64,000 bases of DNA. Origin: REEB95 sp035934995. Its GTDB lineage: Bacteria > Pseudomonadota > Alphaproteobacteria > ATCC43930 > CGMCC-115725. Under the pieces are notes generated by a model that ran no database searches, was not told where the DNA came from, and saw only the letters and a list, made by a program, of their open reading frames with translations. This document shows, one piece after another, positions 19,609-28,946 of the stretch; positions within the stretch are counted from its first letter, which is position 1, and each line of letters opens with the position of its first letter. The DNA is taken from the NCBI GenBank assembly GCA_035934995.1, contig DASYXI010000051.1, positions 38,602-102,601 of the forward strand. Reading direction: 5' to 3'. Made by a program: the position numbers and the translations under genes.

Positions 19609-20729
19609 GTCTCGGCTTTGCGATCACGGCGCGCGACGGCGCGGCCCGGCGCGGCCGACTCGGTACGGCCCACGGCGACGTCGAGACGCCGGCCTTCATG
19701 CCGGTCGGCACGGCGGCAACCGTCAAGGCGATGCGGCCCGAAGACGTGGCGCAGGCGGGCTTCGCCATGATTCTCGCCAACACCTATCACCTGATGCTGC
19801 GGCCCGGCGCCGAGCGCGTCGCTTCGCTCGGCGGCCTGCACCGGTTCATGCACTGGCCGGGGCCGATCCTCACCGATTCCGGCGGCTTCCAGGTATTGTC
19901 GCTCGCGAAGCTGCGCAAGCTTTCCGAGGATGGCGTCGTCTTCCAGTCGCATCTCGACGGCAGCCGTCATGCGCTCACGCCCGAACGCGCCATCGAGATT
20001 CAGCGCCAGCTTGATGCTGACATCACGATGGTGCTGGACGAATGCACGCCATTTCCGGCGACCGAAGACGAGGCACGTCAATCGATGGAGCGCTCGATGC
20101 GCTGGGCCGAGCGCTGCAAACGCGCTTTCCGTGATGTGTCGGGCTATGGCCTGTTCGGCATCAACCAGGGCGGCGTGCACGCGGCGCCGCGGCTCGCGTC
20201 GGCCAAGGCGTTGACCGGTATCGGCTTCGACGGCTATGCCATCGGCGGCCTCGCCGTCGGCGAAGGCCAGGCGGCCATGTTCACCGTGCTCGATACGACC
20301 GTGCCGGCGTTGCCGGACGACCGGCCGCACTATTTGATGGGCGTCGGCAAACCGGACGACCTTTTGGGCGCCGTGGCCCGCGGCATCGATCTGTTCGACT
20401 GCGTGCTGCCGACGCGGTCGGGCCGTACGGCGCAGGCCTTCACCCGCTTCGGCACGGTCAATTTGCGCAACGCGCGTCACCAGGACGACAAGCGGCCGCT
20501 CGAAGATGGCTGCGACTGTCCGGCCTGCCGGTTCTATTCGCGCGCCTATCTGCACCATCTGGCGCGTGCCGGCGAGATCCTGGCGAGCATGCTGTTGACC
20601 CATCACAATCTTCGCTACTATGCACGGCTGATGGAGCAAATGCGCGCTGCCATCGAAGCGCGGCAGCTCGCCGCGCTCGGCGACCGACTGATGCGCGATT
20701 GGGCGCGCGGCGACATCGAGCCCTGTTAA
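19605..20729 (+). CDS. tgt: tRNA-guanine transglycosylase
   Basis: Tgt swaps guanine-34 for preQ1 in tRNAs with GUN anticodons. The 374-residue protein shows TDSGGFQVLSLAKLRK with the catalytic-site aspartate, the nucleophile region GIDLFDCVLPTRSGR, and the zinc site CDCPAC with a downstream His. The start at 19605 overlaps the queA stop and fits the family N-terminus better than an earlier ATG at 19581. It is coupled to queA and followed closely by queF. Confidence 0.97.
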   Translation: MSLGFAITARDGAARRGRLGTAHGDVETPAFMPVGTAATVKAMRPEDVAQAGFAMILANTYHLMLRPGAERVASLGGLHRFMHWPGPILTDSGGFQVLSLAKLRKLSEDGVVFQSHLDGSRHALTPERAIEIQRQLDADITMVLDECTPFPATEDEARQSMERSMRWAERCKRAFRDVSGYGLFGINQGGVHAAPRLASAKALTGIGFDGYAIGGLAVGEGQAAMFTVLDTTVPALPDDRPHYLMGVGKPDDLLGAVARGIDLFDCVLPTRSGRTAQAFTRFGTVNLRNARHQDDKRPLEDGCDCPACRFYSRAYLHHLARAGEILASMLLTHHNLRYYARLMEQMRAAIEARQLAALGDRLMRDWARGDIEPC

Positions 20730-20731
20730 TC

Positions 20732-21199
20732 ATGCCGAAAAACAAGAGCCCCTATCGCGACCTGACGCTGCTCGGACGGAAAGCTACCCTGCCCGCTTCG
20801 CCCGACGACGCGGTGCTCGAGCGTGTCGCCAATCCCTATCCCGGCACGACCTATCTCATCCGCTTCAACGCGCCGGAATTCACCTGCTTGTGTCCGATCA
20901 CCGGCCAGCCCGATTTCGCGCATTTCGTCATCGACTACGTGCCGACGAAGCATATCGTCGAGAGCAAGTCGTTGAAGTTGTTCCTCGGCTCGTTCCGCAA
21001 CCATGGCGGCTTTCATGAGGATTGCACGCTGCGGATCGCCAACCGCCTTCGCGCCGCGATCAAGCCGCGTTGGCTGCGGATCGGCGGCTATTGGTATCCG
21101 CGCGGCGGCATGCCGATCGATATTTTCTTCCAAACCGGCGCGCCGCCGAAGGATCTGTGGCTGCCCGACCAGGGCGTACCGCCGTATCGCGGCCGCTGA
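20732..21199 (+). CDS. queF: NADPH-dependent preQ0 reductase QueF (short form)
   Basis: QueF reduces the nitrile preQ0 to preQ1. The 155-residue length is that of the single-domain YkvM-type enzyme. EFTCLCPITGQPDF carries the catalytic cysteine (Cys54) and aspartate (Asp61), and ESKSLKLFLGSFRNHGGFHE is the family's substrate-binding segment. A second cysteine, Cys52, lies two residues before the nucleophile. The start is two bases after the tgt stop, in a tight operon. Confidence 0.96.
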   Translation: MPKNKSPYRDLTLLGRKATLPASPDDAVLERVANPYPGTTYLIRFNAPEFTCLCPITGQPDFAHFVIDYVPTKHIVESKSLKLFLGSFRNHGGFHEDCTLRIANRLRAAIKPRWLRIGGYWYPRGGMPIDIFFQTGAPPKDLWLPDQGVPPYRGR

Positions 21200-21200
21200 T

Positions 21201-22316
21201 ATGGACCCGGCGCGGATCAAGGCGACGATCCGCGACGAGGCGCTGAAGCTCGGCTTCGACGCCGTCGGCTTCGCCGCGCCGGAAACCGTCGCGGCCGCCC
21301 GCGCCGGTCTCGCCGATTTCCTGGCGCAAGGCTTTCACGGCGAAATGGATTGGCTCGCCGACCGCGCCGAGCAGCGCGCCAGCCCGATGGGATTGTGGCC
21401 CGACGTCAAAAGCGTGGTGGTGCTGGGTCTCAACTACGCACCGAAGCACGATCCCCTACCCGAGCTCGACGCTCACGATCGCGGCTATATCTCGGTCTAT
21501 GCGCGTGGCCGCGACTATCACGATCTGGTCAAAGGCCGCCTCAAGACGCTGGCACAGAAGATCGCGTCGCACTGGGGCTCGGCGCTGAAAGTGTTCGTCG
21601 ACACCGCGCCGGTGATGGAAAAGCCACTGGCGCAGGCCGGAGGCATTGGCTGGCAAGGCAAGCACACCAACTTGGTGTCGCGGGATTTCGGCTCATGGCT
21701 GTTCTTGGGCGAGATCTATCTCGATCTGGCGCTGCCGCCCGACGCCGCCGAAGCCGATCATTGCGGCGAATGCCGCCGTTGCCTCGACGCCTGTCCGACC
21801 AACGCCTTCCCCGGCCCCTATCGGCTCGATGCGCGGCGCTGCATCTCGTATCTCACCATCGAGCACAAGGGGCCGATCGACGCCGAGCTCCGGCCGCTGA
21901 TGGGTACGCGCGTCTATGGCTGTGACGATTGCCTTGCGGTCTGTCCGTGGAACAAGTTCGCGGTCGCGGCGCGCGAAAGCGGCTTGCAACCGCGCAAGGC
22001 GTTGACCGGACCGGCGCTTGCCGAGCTGGCGCAACTCGACGATGCGGCCTTCCGCAAATTGTTTTCGGCCTCACCGGTGAAGCGTATCGGCCGCGACCGT
22101 TTTCTGCGCAACGTGCTGATTGCAATTGGCAACAGCGGCGATCCGACGCTTGCCGCCTCGGCGCGCGCCAATATCGACGATCCGTCGCCGCTGGTGCGTG
22201 CGATGGCGGTGTGGGCATTGCAACGACTCGATCCGGCGGTGGCTGTGTCGCTGCGCGACGTACATCTCGCGCGCGAGAGCGATACCGGCGTCCGAACGGA
22301 GTGGGCTTCGGTTTAG
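21201..22316 (+). CDS. queG: Epoxyqueuosine reductase QueG
   Basis: QueG is a cobalamin and iron-sulfur enzyme that reduces epoxyqueuosine to queuosine. The 371-residue protein has the two [4Fe-4S] sets: Cys188, 191, 194, 198 (HCGECRRCLDACP) and Cys241, 244, 248 with Cys214 nearby, and the conserved Asp in VDTAPVMEK. A HEAT-like C-terminal region (RANIDDPSPLVRAMAVWALQRL) contacts tRNA in known structures. The ATG directly follows the queF stop. The 3' end overlaps the convergent downstream gene by four bases. Confidence 0.95.
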   Translation: MDPARIKATIRDEALKLGFDAVGFAAPETVAAARAGLADFLAQGFHGEMDWLADRAEQRASPMGLWPDVKSVVVLGLNYAPKHDPLPELDAHDRGYISVYARGRDYHDLVKGRLKTLAQKIASHWGSALKVFVDTAPVMEKPLAQAGGIGWQGKHTNLVSRDFGSWLFLGEIYLDLALPPDAAEADHCGECRRCLDACPTNAFPGPYRLDARRCISYLTIEHKGPIDAELRPLMGTRVYGCDDCLAVCPWNKFAVAARESGLQPRKALTGPALAELAQLDDAAFRKLFSASPVKRIGRDRFLRNVLIAIGNSGDPTLAASARANIDDPSPLVRAMAVWALQRLDPAVAVSLRDVHLARESDTGVRTEWASV

Positions 22317-23296
22317 GCGACTTTCTGCGCCGCGCCCCTCGCCGGCAGCCGAACGGTCACCGCCAAGCCCGCGCCCGGCAGGCTGGTGACATGCAACGTG
22401 CCGCCCTCGCCTTCGGCCAGCGCCTTGGCCTGGCCGAGCACGCTGCGCTCGCCGATCTCGTCCCCCGTCAAGCCCGCACCCATGTCGGCGATCTCGAGCT
22501 CGATGACGCCGGCGGCCAAACGCGCCGCACGCAGCGTGACGCGACCGCCGCGCTGCGAACGCGCCACGGCATTGCCGAGCAGCCGCACGACGATCTCGGT
22601 CAGCGCCCGGTCGGAGCCGGCATAGACGCCGATATCGGGTGGAACCGCCGGAACGAAAGTGACGCCGGCGACTTCGGCTTCGGGTTCGACCAAGCAGACG
22701 GCAGCGCCAATCAGAGCGGCCAGCGCGACCTGGGCGTCGCGCGGTCGCGCGTTGCCGAAAGCGACCGGCGCGTGGTCGGTCACGTCGCGCACCGTGATCA
22801 GCAGCCGGCGGGCACGGCCCGTGTCGTCGCCGATGCCGAGACATTCGGAGCGCAGCAGCCGCACCGCGCCGTCGGCGCGGAGCGCGCGTACTTCGATCGG
22901 CGGCGGCGCTTCGGCGCGCGCCAGCGTTGCGAGCCACGCGGCGGCGCGGCCGCGATCTTGCGCGTGAATCATCGCCATCGGCCGCGCGCGCGACGGCGGC
23001 GCGCCGACGGCGTCGAGACCGAACAGCGAATACATGGCCGGCGACCACGTGACCTCGCCGCTGGCGATGTCCCATTCCCAGCTCGCCACCGGCGTCGCGG
23101 TCATCGCCATCGATTCGTTCTGGCGTAAAGCCGCCTCGGCAGCGATGCGGCGCGCGCGCTCGTCGGCGAGCGCAGCGGCGCTCATCTGTAGCTCGCGCAC
23201 CATTGGGCGCCGGCCGAGTCTGGCGATCGGCCAAGCCAGCGCGCCACCCGCGAGGGCGGACGCCAGCACGATCGCGGCAAGGACGAACCCGTTCAT
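22313..23296 (-). CDS. PAS/GHKL-ATPase sensor-like membrane protein without a phosphoacceptor domain
   Basis: The 327-residue protein has a membrane helix at its start (about residues 4-24), a PAS domain (about 62-170, ASWEWDIASGEVTWSPAMYSLFG is characteristic) and a C-terminal GHKL-type ATPase domain. The ATPase domain has an N-box LLGNAVARSQRG, a G1-like ADMGAGL and a G2-like GEGGTLHVTSLPGAGL. Where a histidine kinase should have the HisKA four-helix H-box, there is only about 50 residues with no His-Glu-x-x-Thr pattern. It may be a degenerate kinase or one that acts on a separate partner. No response regulator gene is nearby. Confidence 0.7.
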   Translation of the reverse strand: MNGFVLAAIVLASALAGGALAWPIARLGRRPMVRELQMSAAALADERARRIAAEAALRQNESMAMTATPVASWEWDIASGEVTWSPAMYSLFGLDAVGAPPSRARPMAMIHAQDRGRAAAWLATLARAEAPPPIEVRALRADGAVRLLRSECLGIGDDTGRARRLLITVRDVTDHAPVAFGNARPRDAQVALAALIGAAVCLVEPEAEVAGVTFVPAVPPDIGVYAGSDRALTEIVVRLLGNAVARSQRGGRVTLRAARLAAGVIELEIADMGAGLTGDEIGERSVLGQAKALAEGEGGTLHVTSLPGAGLAVTVRLPARGAAQKVA

Positions 23297-23329
23297 GCCG
23301 CCAGTATGGCTAAGGAAAATGAAGGGAGG

Positions 23330-24607
23330 TTAAAGCAGCCGGGCGGGCTCGGCGGCCGCGGTTAACAAGGTCTCGAGCGCCCGCAGGCGCCGCCGCGGCC
23401 GCGGCTTGGCGGCGGCGGCGCGTTCGGCGGCGTCGATGCGCTGCCAGCCGGCGAGGCTGACCGTCGCCGCGCCGCGTTCCTCGAGCAGGCGCGCCAGGCC
23501 GGCCCGGCCCGGCCGGGTCGACGGCGTGGCGCCCGCCTCCTTGAGCAGACGCTCGGCGACCAGCCGCGCGTCGGCAATGATCTCCTCCATGCTTCCGGTC
23601 GCGCCGCGCTTCGCCCAACCGGCGGCGTAAAGGCCTGGCGCGATCAAGCCGCGATCGTCGTGCAGCCGGTCGTAGGCCGTCGTGCGTTCCAGGCCGGTCG
23701 CGGCGATCACCAGCTCGGTGCGCAACGCCAGATTCTGGCCGAGACGGTCGGGCCGGGTGAAGAGCGCGCGCTCGACGCCGGCGCTGCCGTCGAGACGCAG
23801 CGGCCGCAGGTGAAACTGGAACCGGATCGGAAGGCGCGATTCGTCGCGCGGTACCGCGGCCAGCACGGTGAACGCCTTCAGCAGCGCCTTGCGGTCGCGA
23901 TCGAGATCGTCGGCGACAGCCGCGGCTTGCGACAGCGCCTCGGGATCGATGACCGCTTGCGCGCGCGCGAGCTTTTTGAGCTCGGCGAGATCGGCGGGTT
24001 GAACGCGCGAGGCGAGCAGATCGTTGCGACCGATGACATGGATCGCCTGTAGCGGCATCGCGGCCAGCGTCGCGGCGACTTCGGGATCGAGGTCCGCCTT
24101 CGCCAACTCCTTGGGCGAACGCGCCAGCAGCCGCGCGACCTCGAGCGCGACGCTGCCTTGGCCGACGACGATGACGTTGCGGACGCGGTCGAGCGCCGGC
24201 GGCGGCGCGGCGATTTCGGGATCGCCGTTGACCCAGCGCAGGAATGCGCTCGCGCCCCAGACGCCCGGCGTTTGGTCGCCCGGCACGCCGAGGGGCCGGT
24301 CGGCGCCGGCGCCAGTCGCGACGACGACGGCGTCGTAGAGCATGCGCAAATCGGCGAGGTCGAACTCGCGGCCGAGCGCGACGTTGCCCCAGAAGGCGAC
24401 CGATTTCGCTTTCAGCGCGCGCGAGAACAACGCCGTCAACTTCTTGTCGAGCGGCCGATCCGGCGCCAGGCCGTAACGCGCCAGGCCGTAAGGCACCGGC
24501 AGCTTCTCGACGACATCGATGCGCGCCTGCGGCGCCTTGCGGGCGACGCGTTCGACGACCGCAAGTCCCGCGGGGCCGGCGCCGACGATGGCGATGGATA
24601 GGGGCAT
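23330..24607 (-). CDS. Adrenodoxin-reductase-type ferredoxin-NADP oxidoreductase in the box operon
   Basis: This 425-residue flavoprotein begins IAIVGAGPAGLAVVERV, an FAD-binding Rossmann motif, continues with the NADPH-binding VIVVGQGSVALEVARLL and ends the conserved core with GLYAAGWAKRGATGSMEEIIADA, the pattern of the adrenodoxin reductase/FprA family. It follows boxB after 7 bases, so it is the likely electron donor branch for the benzoyl-CoA epoxidase. The usual partner BoxA is a ferredoxin-FNR fusion with an N-terminal pair of 4Fe-4S motifs, and nothing like that is seen here. A separate ferredoxin would be needed. Confidence 0.82.
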   Translation of the reverse strand: MPLSIAIVGAGPAGLAVVERVARKAPQARIDVVEKLPVPYGLARYGLAPDRPLDKKLTALFSRALKAKSVAFWGNVALGREFDLADLRMLYDAVVVATGAGADRPLGVPGDQTPGVWGASAFLRWVNGDPEIAAPPPALDRVRNVIVVGQGSVALEVARLLARSPKELAKADLDPEVAATLAAMPLQAIHVIGRNDLLASRVQPADLAELKKLARAQAVIDPEALSQAAAVADDLDRDRKALLKAFTVLAAVPRDESRLPIRFQFHLRPLRLDGSAGVERALFTRPDRLGQNLALRTELVIAATGLERTTAYDRLHDDRGLIAPGLYAAGWAKRGATGSMEEIIADARLVAERLLKEAGATPSTRPGRAGLARLLEERGAATVSLAGWQRIDAAERAAAAKPRPRRRLRALETLLTAAAEPARLL

Positions 24608-24614
24608 GTCCGCC

Positions 24615-26024
24615 TCAGGCGAGGCGGACGTATTCGTAATCCGCCGGCAGGCGGTTGACGCCGCGCTCCGGCGCCGCGATCCAGCCCGCGACCTTGCCGG
24701 GCGCCGTGACCGGGCGCATCAGGCTTTTGACAAAAGCCCGGTCGGCGGCCGACGGCAGCCATTCGTCGCGCCGCGCCTGCCACGCCGCTTCGCCGACGGG
24801 CTTGCCGGATGGATCGACGAACCGATTGGCCCACGCGCCGATGGTGCGATGGAAGCGCGGGCTCGGCAGCGCCAGGCGGAAGGTAAATCCCGCGTCGGCG
24901 ATCATTTTGCTCCAGCGCTGCACGCCGCTGTCGCAGTCCTCGATATAGGCCCGGCGCGTGACCTCGTTCATCGCGTTCCGAAGCGGCACATCCTGCGTAC
25001 CGTCCGGTGTCTCGACCGCGAGCACGCCGTCGCGGCAGAAATGATCGTCGTAACGACCTTCGTCGGGGCGGCCCTTGATACCGGTGGCGAAATAGGCGGC
25101 GGCGTTGGTGGAGACTTCCGCGCCAAAAAGGTCGAGCGACGAGCTGAACCAGAAATTGAGATAACGCTGCAACGTGGGCAAATCGACGACGCCGGCGGCA
25201 CGCAATTTGTCGGGCTCCTCGGTTTTCAATTCCTTCATCGCCTCGAGCGTGCGCGCGACGATGCGGGTCACGCCGTTGACGCCGACCATCATGTGATGCG
25301 CCTCTTCCATCAACATGAAGCGGCAGGTGCGCGCCAGCGGATCGAAGCCGCTTTCGGCCAGACTCATGAGTTGGAACTTGCCGTCGCGATCGGTGAAATA
25401 GGTGAACAGGAAGAACGACAGCCAGTCCGCGATCGGCTCGTTGAAGGTCGAGAGGATGCGCGGCCGATCGGCGTCGCCGGAATGCCGCGCCAGCAGCGCT
25501 TCGGCCTCTTCGCGGCCGTCGCGGCCGAAATAGGCGTGCAAGAGATAGACCATCGCCCAAAGATGGCGGCCTTCCTCGACATTGACCTGGAACAACGAGC
25601 GCAGGTCGTAAAGCGACGGCGCGGTATGGCCAAGCAGCCGCTGTTGTTCGACCGAGGCGGGCTCGGTATCGCCCTGCGTCACGATCAATCGGCGCAAGGT
25701 CGTGCGGTGCTCGCCCGGAACCTGCTGCCACGCCGACGTGCCCATGACGTCGCCGAAACCGATTTTGCGATCGGGCTCGGGCTCGGCGAGGAAGATGCCC
25801 CAACGATAGTCCGGCATCTTGACCGCACCCCAGCTTGCCCAGCCCTTGGCGTCGACCGACGTCGCGGTGCGCAGATAGACATCCGCCGCGAGAAAATCGC
25901 TCGGCCCCATCTCGCGCCACCAATCGAGGAACCGCGGCTGCCAGTGCTCGAGCGCGCGTTGCAGCGTCGCGTTGCCGGCGAGGTCGATATTGTTGGGAAT
26001 GCGTTCCTGGTAGTCGATGGCCAT
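24615..26024 (-). CDS. boxB: Benzoyl-CoA 2,3-epoxidase catalytic subunit BoxB
   Basis: BoxB is the di-iron oxygenase that epoxidises benzoyl-CoA in aerobic benzoate degradation. The 469-residue length and start MAIDYQERIPNNIDL match the family. Likely iron ligands lie in NVEEGRHLWAM (Glu150/151, His154) and MEEAHHMMVGV (Glu240/241, His243/244). It sits between boxC, 14 bases upstream, and a flavoprotein reductase gene, all on the minus strand. A benzoate-CoA ligase gene 3.5 kb away on the other strand supplies the substrate. Confidence 0.95.
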   Translation of the reverse strand: MAIDYQERIPNNIDLAGNATLQRALEHWQPRFLDWWREMGPSDFLAADVYLRTATSVDAKGWASWGAVKMPDYRWGIFLAEPEPDRKIGFGDVMGTSAWQQVPGEHRTTLRRLIVTQGDTEPASVEQQRLLGHTAPSLYDLRSLFQVNVEEGRHLWAMVYLLHAYFGRDGREEAEALLARHSGDADRPRILSTFNEPIADWLSFFLFTYFTDRDGKFQLMSLAESGFDPLARTCRFMLMEEAHHMMVGVNGVTRIVARTLEAMKELKTEEPDKLRAAGVVDLPTLQRYLNFWFSSSLDLFGAEVSTNAAAYFATGIKGRPDEGRYDDHFCRDGVLAVETPDGTQDVPLRNAMNEVTRRAYIEDCDSGVQRWSKMIADAGFTFRLALPSPRFHRTIGAWANRFVDPSGKPVGEAAWQARRDEWLPSAADRAFVKSLMRPVTAPGKVAGWIAAPERGVNRLPADYEYVRLA

Positions 26025-26038
26025 GGCCGATTCTATGC

Positions 26039-27673
26039 CTAGACGCGTTCCCAGTTGAAGCGCGGCCGCGCGCCGGTGCCGAAGCGCTTCAAGGCACCGT
26101 CGTCGCCGACGGCATTGGGCCGCGAAAATACCCAGTTCTGCCAGGCCGACAGCCGGCCGAAGATGCGCGTCGCCATGGTCTCGGCGCCGGCGAAGCGCAG
26201 ATTGGCTTCGAGCGCGGTGAGCGCGTCGGGCGACAGGCTAGCGCGTTCCTCCAGAACCATCCGCAACTCGTCGTCCCAGTCGAGCGCATCGGGCGTCGCC
26301 GTCACCAAGCCGAGCGCGCTCGCATCGGCGGCCGCCAAGCGCACACCGAGCTGCTTCTGCGCCGCCGCAACCGGCGCGGCAACGCCACAGAATCGATTGG
26401 CGAGCCGGGTCTGGCCGTTGACCATCGGCACCATGCCGAAATTCACGGCGCCGAGAACGACGCGCGGCGCATCGTTCGCCTGCGGATCGTCGAGCATGTA
26501 GGAGCGATCCGCCGCGAGCGCGAGCTCGAACAACGAGCCCGCGAAGCACGATCCTTTGTCGATCACGGCAATGAGGCTGCGCGATGACACGTCGAAACGC
26601 TGCAACGTGCGGCGCAACAGGCCGAGCGCCGCCCGCACGAACCAATGCCGGGTGTCGGCGAGCAACGCGTCATTGGCAAGCACCGACGTGGCGTCGCCGC
26701 GCGTTTTCACCATCCAGGTGCCGAGCTCGGGTTCGTTGAGCCGCAGCATCAGAATGGCGTCGTCGAGCTCGCGCGCCATTTGCACCGGCCACCACGCCGC
26801 GCCTTGGGCCAAGGCCGCGGCCGGCGATGCGGCAACCGCGTTGGGTGCCTTGACGGTCAGCATCGCGACTCGCGCGGCGCGATCGAACACGATTTCGACA
26901 TGGCGATAGCGGTAGCCCGTCTCATCGACCGTGCGCTCGAGCGACGGCAGCTTGACGCCTGCCGCTGCATCCGGGCGATCGCTCGTCTGTGCCAGCGCCG
27001 CGGCGCGCTCCTTCTTCGCGGCCGCGAATTTCTGCGGCGTCGCCACAGTGTCGACCAAGCCCCATTGCCGCGCGCGATCGGCGCGCACGCCTTCGGCCGT
27101 CGTGCAGAACAGGTCCGCCAGATCGCGGCGCACCTTGCGCTTGTCGGTAAGCCGCGACAGCCCGCCGGTGCCAGGCAAGACGCCCAAGAGCGGCACTTCG
27201 GGCAGGCTGACCGTCGACGAGCGATCGTCGATCATCAGGATTTCGTCGCAGGCGAGCGCGATCTCGTAACCGCCGCCGGCGCAGGCGCCGTTGACCGCGG
27301 CGAGGAACTTGAGGCCTTCGTGCCGGCTCGAATCCTCCATGCCGTTGCGCGTCTCGTTGGTGAACTTGCAGAAGTTCACCTTGAAGGCGTGCGACGACGA
27401 TCCCAGCATGTAGATGTTGGCGCCGGCGCTGAACATGCGCTCCTTGGCGCTGGTGACGACGACGGTCTTGACCGACGGGTGTTCGAAACGGATGCGATTG
27501 AGCGCGTCGGCGAGCTCGATATCGACGCCGAGGTCGTAGGAATTGAGCTTCAGTCTGTAACCCGGCACCAGGCCGCCGTCCTCGGCGACGTCGAGCGCGA
27601 GCGTCGCGACCGGGCCGTCGACCGCAAGCTTCCAGTGACGGTAGCGCTCCGGGCTGGTGTCGAAGGTGATCAA
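26039..27673 (-). CDS. boxC: 2,3-epoxybenzoyl-CoA dihydrolase BoxC
   Basis: BoxC opens the ring of 2,3-epoxybenzoyl-CoA to 3,4-didehydroadipyl-CoA semialdehyde plus formate. The 544-residue protein has two crotonase-like halves; the first contains ERMFSAGANIYMLG and GACAGGGYEIALACDEILM. The start is a TTG at 27673 because GAGGGAGGC lies 5 bases upstream and the protein then begins ITFDTSPERYRHWKL as in relatives; an ATG at 27739 lacks these features. It is the first gene of the box operon. Confidence 0.94.
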   Translation of the reverse strand: MITFDTSPERYRHWKLAVDGPVATLALDVAEDGGLVPGYRLKLNSYDLGVDIELADALNRIRFEHPSVKTVVVTSAKERMFSAGANIYMLGSSSHAFKVNFCKFTNETRNGMEDSSRHEGLKFLAAVNGACAGGGYEIALACDEILMIDDRSSTVSLPEVPLLGVLPGTGGLSRLTDKRKVRRDLADLFCTTAEGVRADRARQWGLVDTVATPQKFAAAKKERAAALAQTSDRPDAAAGVKLPSLERTVDETGYRYRHVEIVFDRAARVAMLTVKAPNAVAASPAAALAQGAAWWPVQMARELDDAILMLRLNEPELGTWMVKTRGDATSVLANDALLADTRHWFVRAALGLLRRTLQRFDVSSRSLIAVIDKGSCFAGSLFELALAADRSYMLDDPQANDAPRVVLGAVNFGMVPMVNGQTRLANRFCGVAAPVAAAQKQLGVRLAAADASALGLVTATPDALDWDDELRMVLEERASLSPDALTALEANLRFAGAETMATRIFGRLSAWQNWVFSRPNAVGDDGALKRFGTGARPRFNWERV

Positions 27674-27696
27674 GGCTGCCTCCCTCGGCCGGCGGC

Positions 27697-27715
27697 GCAA
27701 AACGTGCGCTTTTGC
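27697..27715. promoter_or_regulatory. Inverted repeat upstream of boxC
   Basis: GCAAAA and TTTTGC are separated by 7 bases, 24 bases upstream of the boxC TTG and in the gap shared with the divergent glycosyltransferase gene. It could be an operator for the box operon or only a leader hairpin. No regulator gene is adjacent. Confidence 0.3.
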
Positions 27716-27791
27716 CGGACGATAGTGCATACTCGCCACCCGTCAAGGAGCGGGGGACATTTGAGCGCCGTGTCGCGTCATTGCCGGGAGC

Positions 27792-28946
27792 GTGGCTAGC
27801 GCCGTGCGCGTGCTTCATCTCTTTCCGCGTTTCCGGCCCAATTTCGCCGGCGACGGCCTCTACTTCGAAAAGTTGTGGCCGCAGCTGTCCACCGGCGACG
27901 GCGGGCACGACGTGCTGGTCTTCACCACGCCAATGCCGGCCGAAATTCCGCCGGTCGCGCCGCGCGGCATGAGCCTGATCTATCTGCGCCGGTCGGAAAC
28001 CGAATCCGCGCCGGCGGTGCTGCTGCGCTATTACCTATGGCTGCTGCGCAATATCCGTCGCTACGACGTCATTCACGCGCGCACGCATATCGACCGCTTC
28101 TTCGTTTCGAATTGGATCGCCCGACTGGCCGGCGTGCGATTCATCTATTCGGCGACGCTCGACGATTCGCCGCCTTACATCCTCAAGACCTATCGCCCGA
28201 GCTTCTGGCGTTTCGCCGCCTGGGCGATGCGCAAGACGATCACGCGACTGGTCGTGCTCAACCGGCGCCTCTACGACGAAAGCGCCGCCTTCATGGGCGC
28301 GCCCGGCCACGTCGTCATCGTGCCGCAAGGCGTTGCGGTGCCGGAGCGGATCGGCGACGACGGCGCGACGCGCGACGCGCTCGGCATTCCGCGCGATGCC
28401 TTCGTGCAGCTTTATGTCGGCAGCATTTCGCGCCGCAAGGACGTGTTGTTCCTGATCGAGAATCTGGCGGCGCTCAACGCCGACCGTAAGCCGCGTTACC
28501 TGGTCATGCTTGGTCCGGCGCTCGAGCCCGACTATCGCGCCGAGCTCGACGCCGCAATTGCCGCGCTCGGCGTCGGCGACCGCGTGCGCTTCGTCGGCTA
28601 TCGCGACGATCCAGCACCGTTCTATCGCATGGCCGACGCCTTCGTCTTCGCGTCATGGCTCGAAGGCTTCCCCAACGTCTTGGCCGAGGCGATGGCGTAC
28701 GGGTTGCCGATCGTCGCCCGGCGCCTCGAAGGCGTCACCGATTTCGTGCTCGCCGATGGCGATACCGGGCTGCTGTTCGATACGCCGGCCGAATACCGCG
28801 CGCTCCTTCACCGGGTCGAATCGGACGACGCCCTGGCCGAGCGGCTCGGCCGCAACGCCCGGGCCAAGGCGGCCAGCGACTACTCGATGGCCGCGGTCGC
28901 CAAGACCTACGCCGCCCTGTACCGGACAGTCCTAACGATCGCTTAA
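27792..28946 (+). CDS. Glycosyltransferase family 4 protein
   Basis: This is a 384-residue GT-B fold sugar transferase. The C-terminal half has LYVGSISRRKDVLFLIENL (a nucleotide-sugar loop) and the EX7E motif in FASWLEGFPNVLAEAMAYGLP, both typical of GT4 enzymes. The N-terminal acceptor domain begins VLHLFPRFRPNFAGDG. The acceptor and donor are unknown. The start is a GTG without a good ribosome site, and further GTGs lie 12 and 18 bases downstream. Its stop overlaps the next ATG by one base (TAATG). Confidence 0.85.
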   Translation: MASAVRVLHLFPRFRPNFAGDGLYFEKLWPQLSTGDGGHDVLVFTTPMPAEIPPVAPRGMSLIYLRRSETESAPAVLLRYYLWLLRNIRRYDVIHARTHIDRFFVSNWIARLAGVRFIYSATLDDSPPYILKTYRPSFWRFAAWAMRKTITRLVVLNRRLYDESAAFMGAPGHVVIVPQGVAVPERIGDDGATRDALGIPRDAFVQLYVGSISRRKDVLFLIENLAALNADRKPRYLVMLGPALEPDYRAELDAAIAALGVGDRVRFVGYRDDPAPFYRMADAFVFASWLEGFPNVLAEAMAYGLPIVARRLEGVTDFVLADGDTGLLFDTPAEYRALLHRVESDDALAERLGRNARAKAASDYSMAAVAKTYAALYRTVLTIA

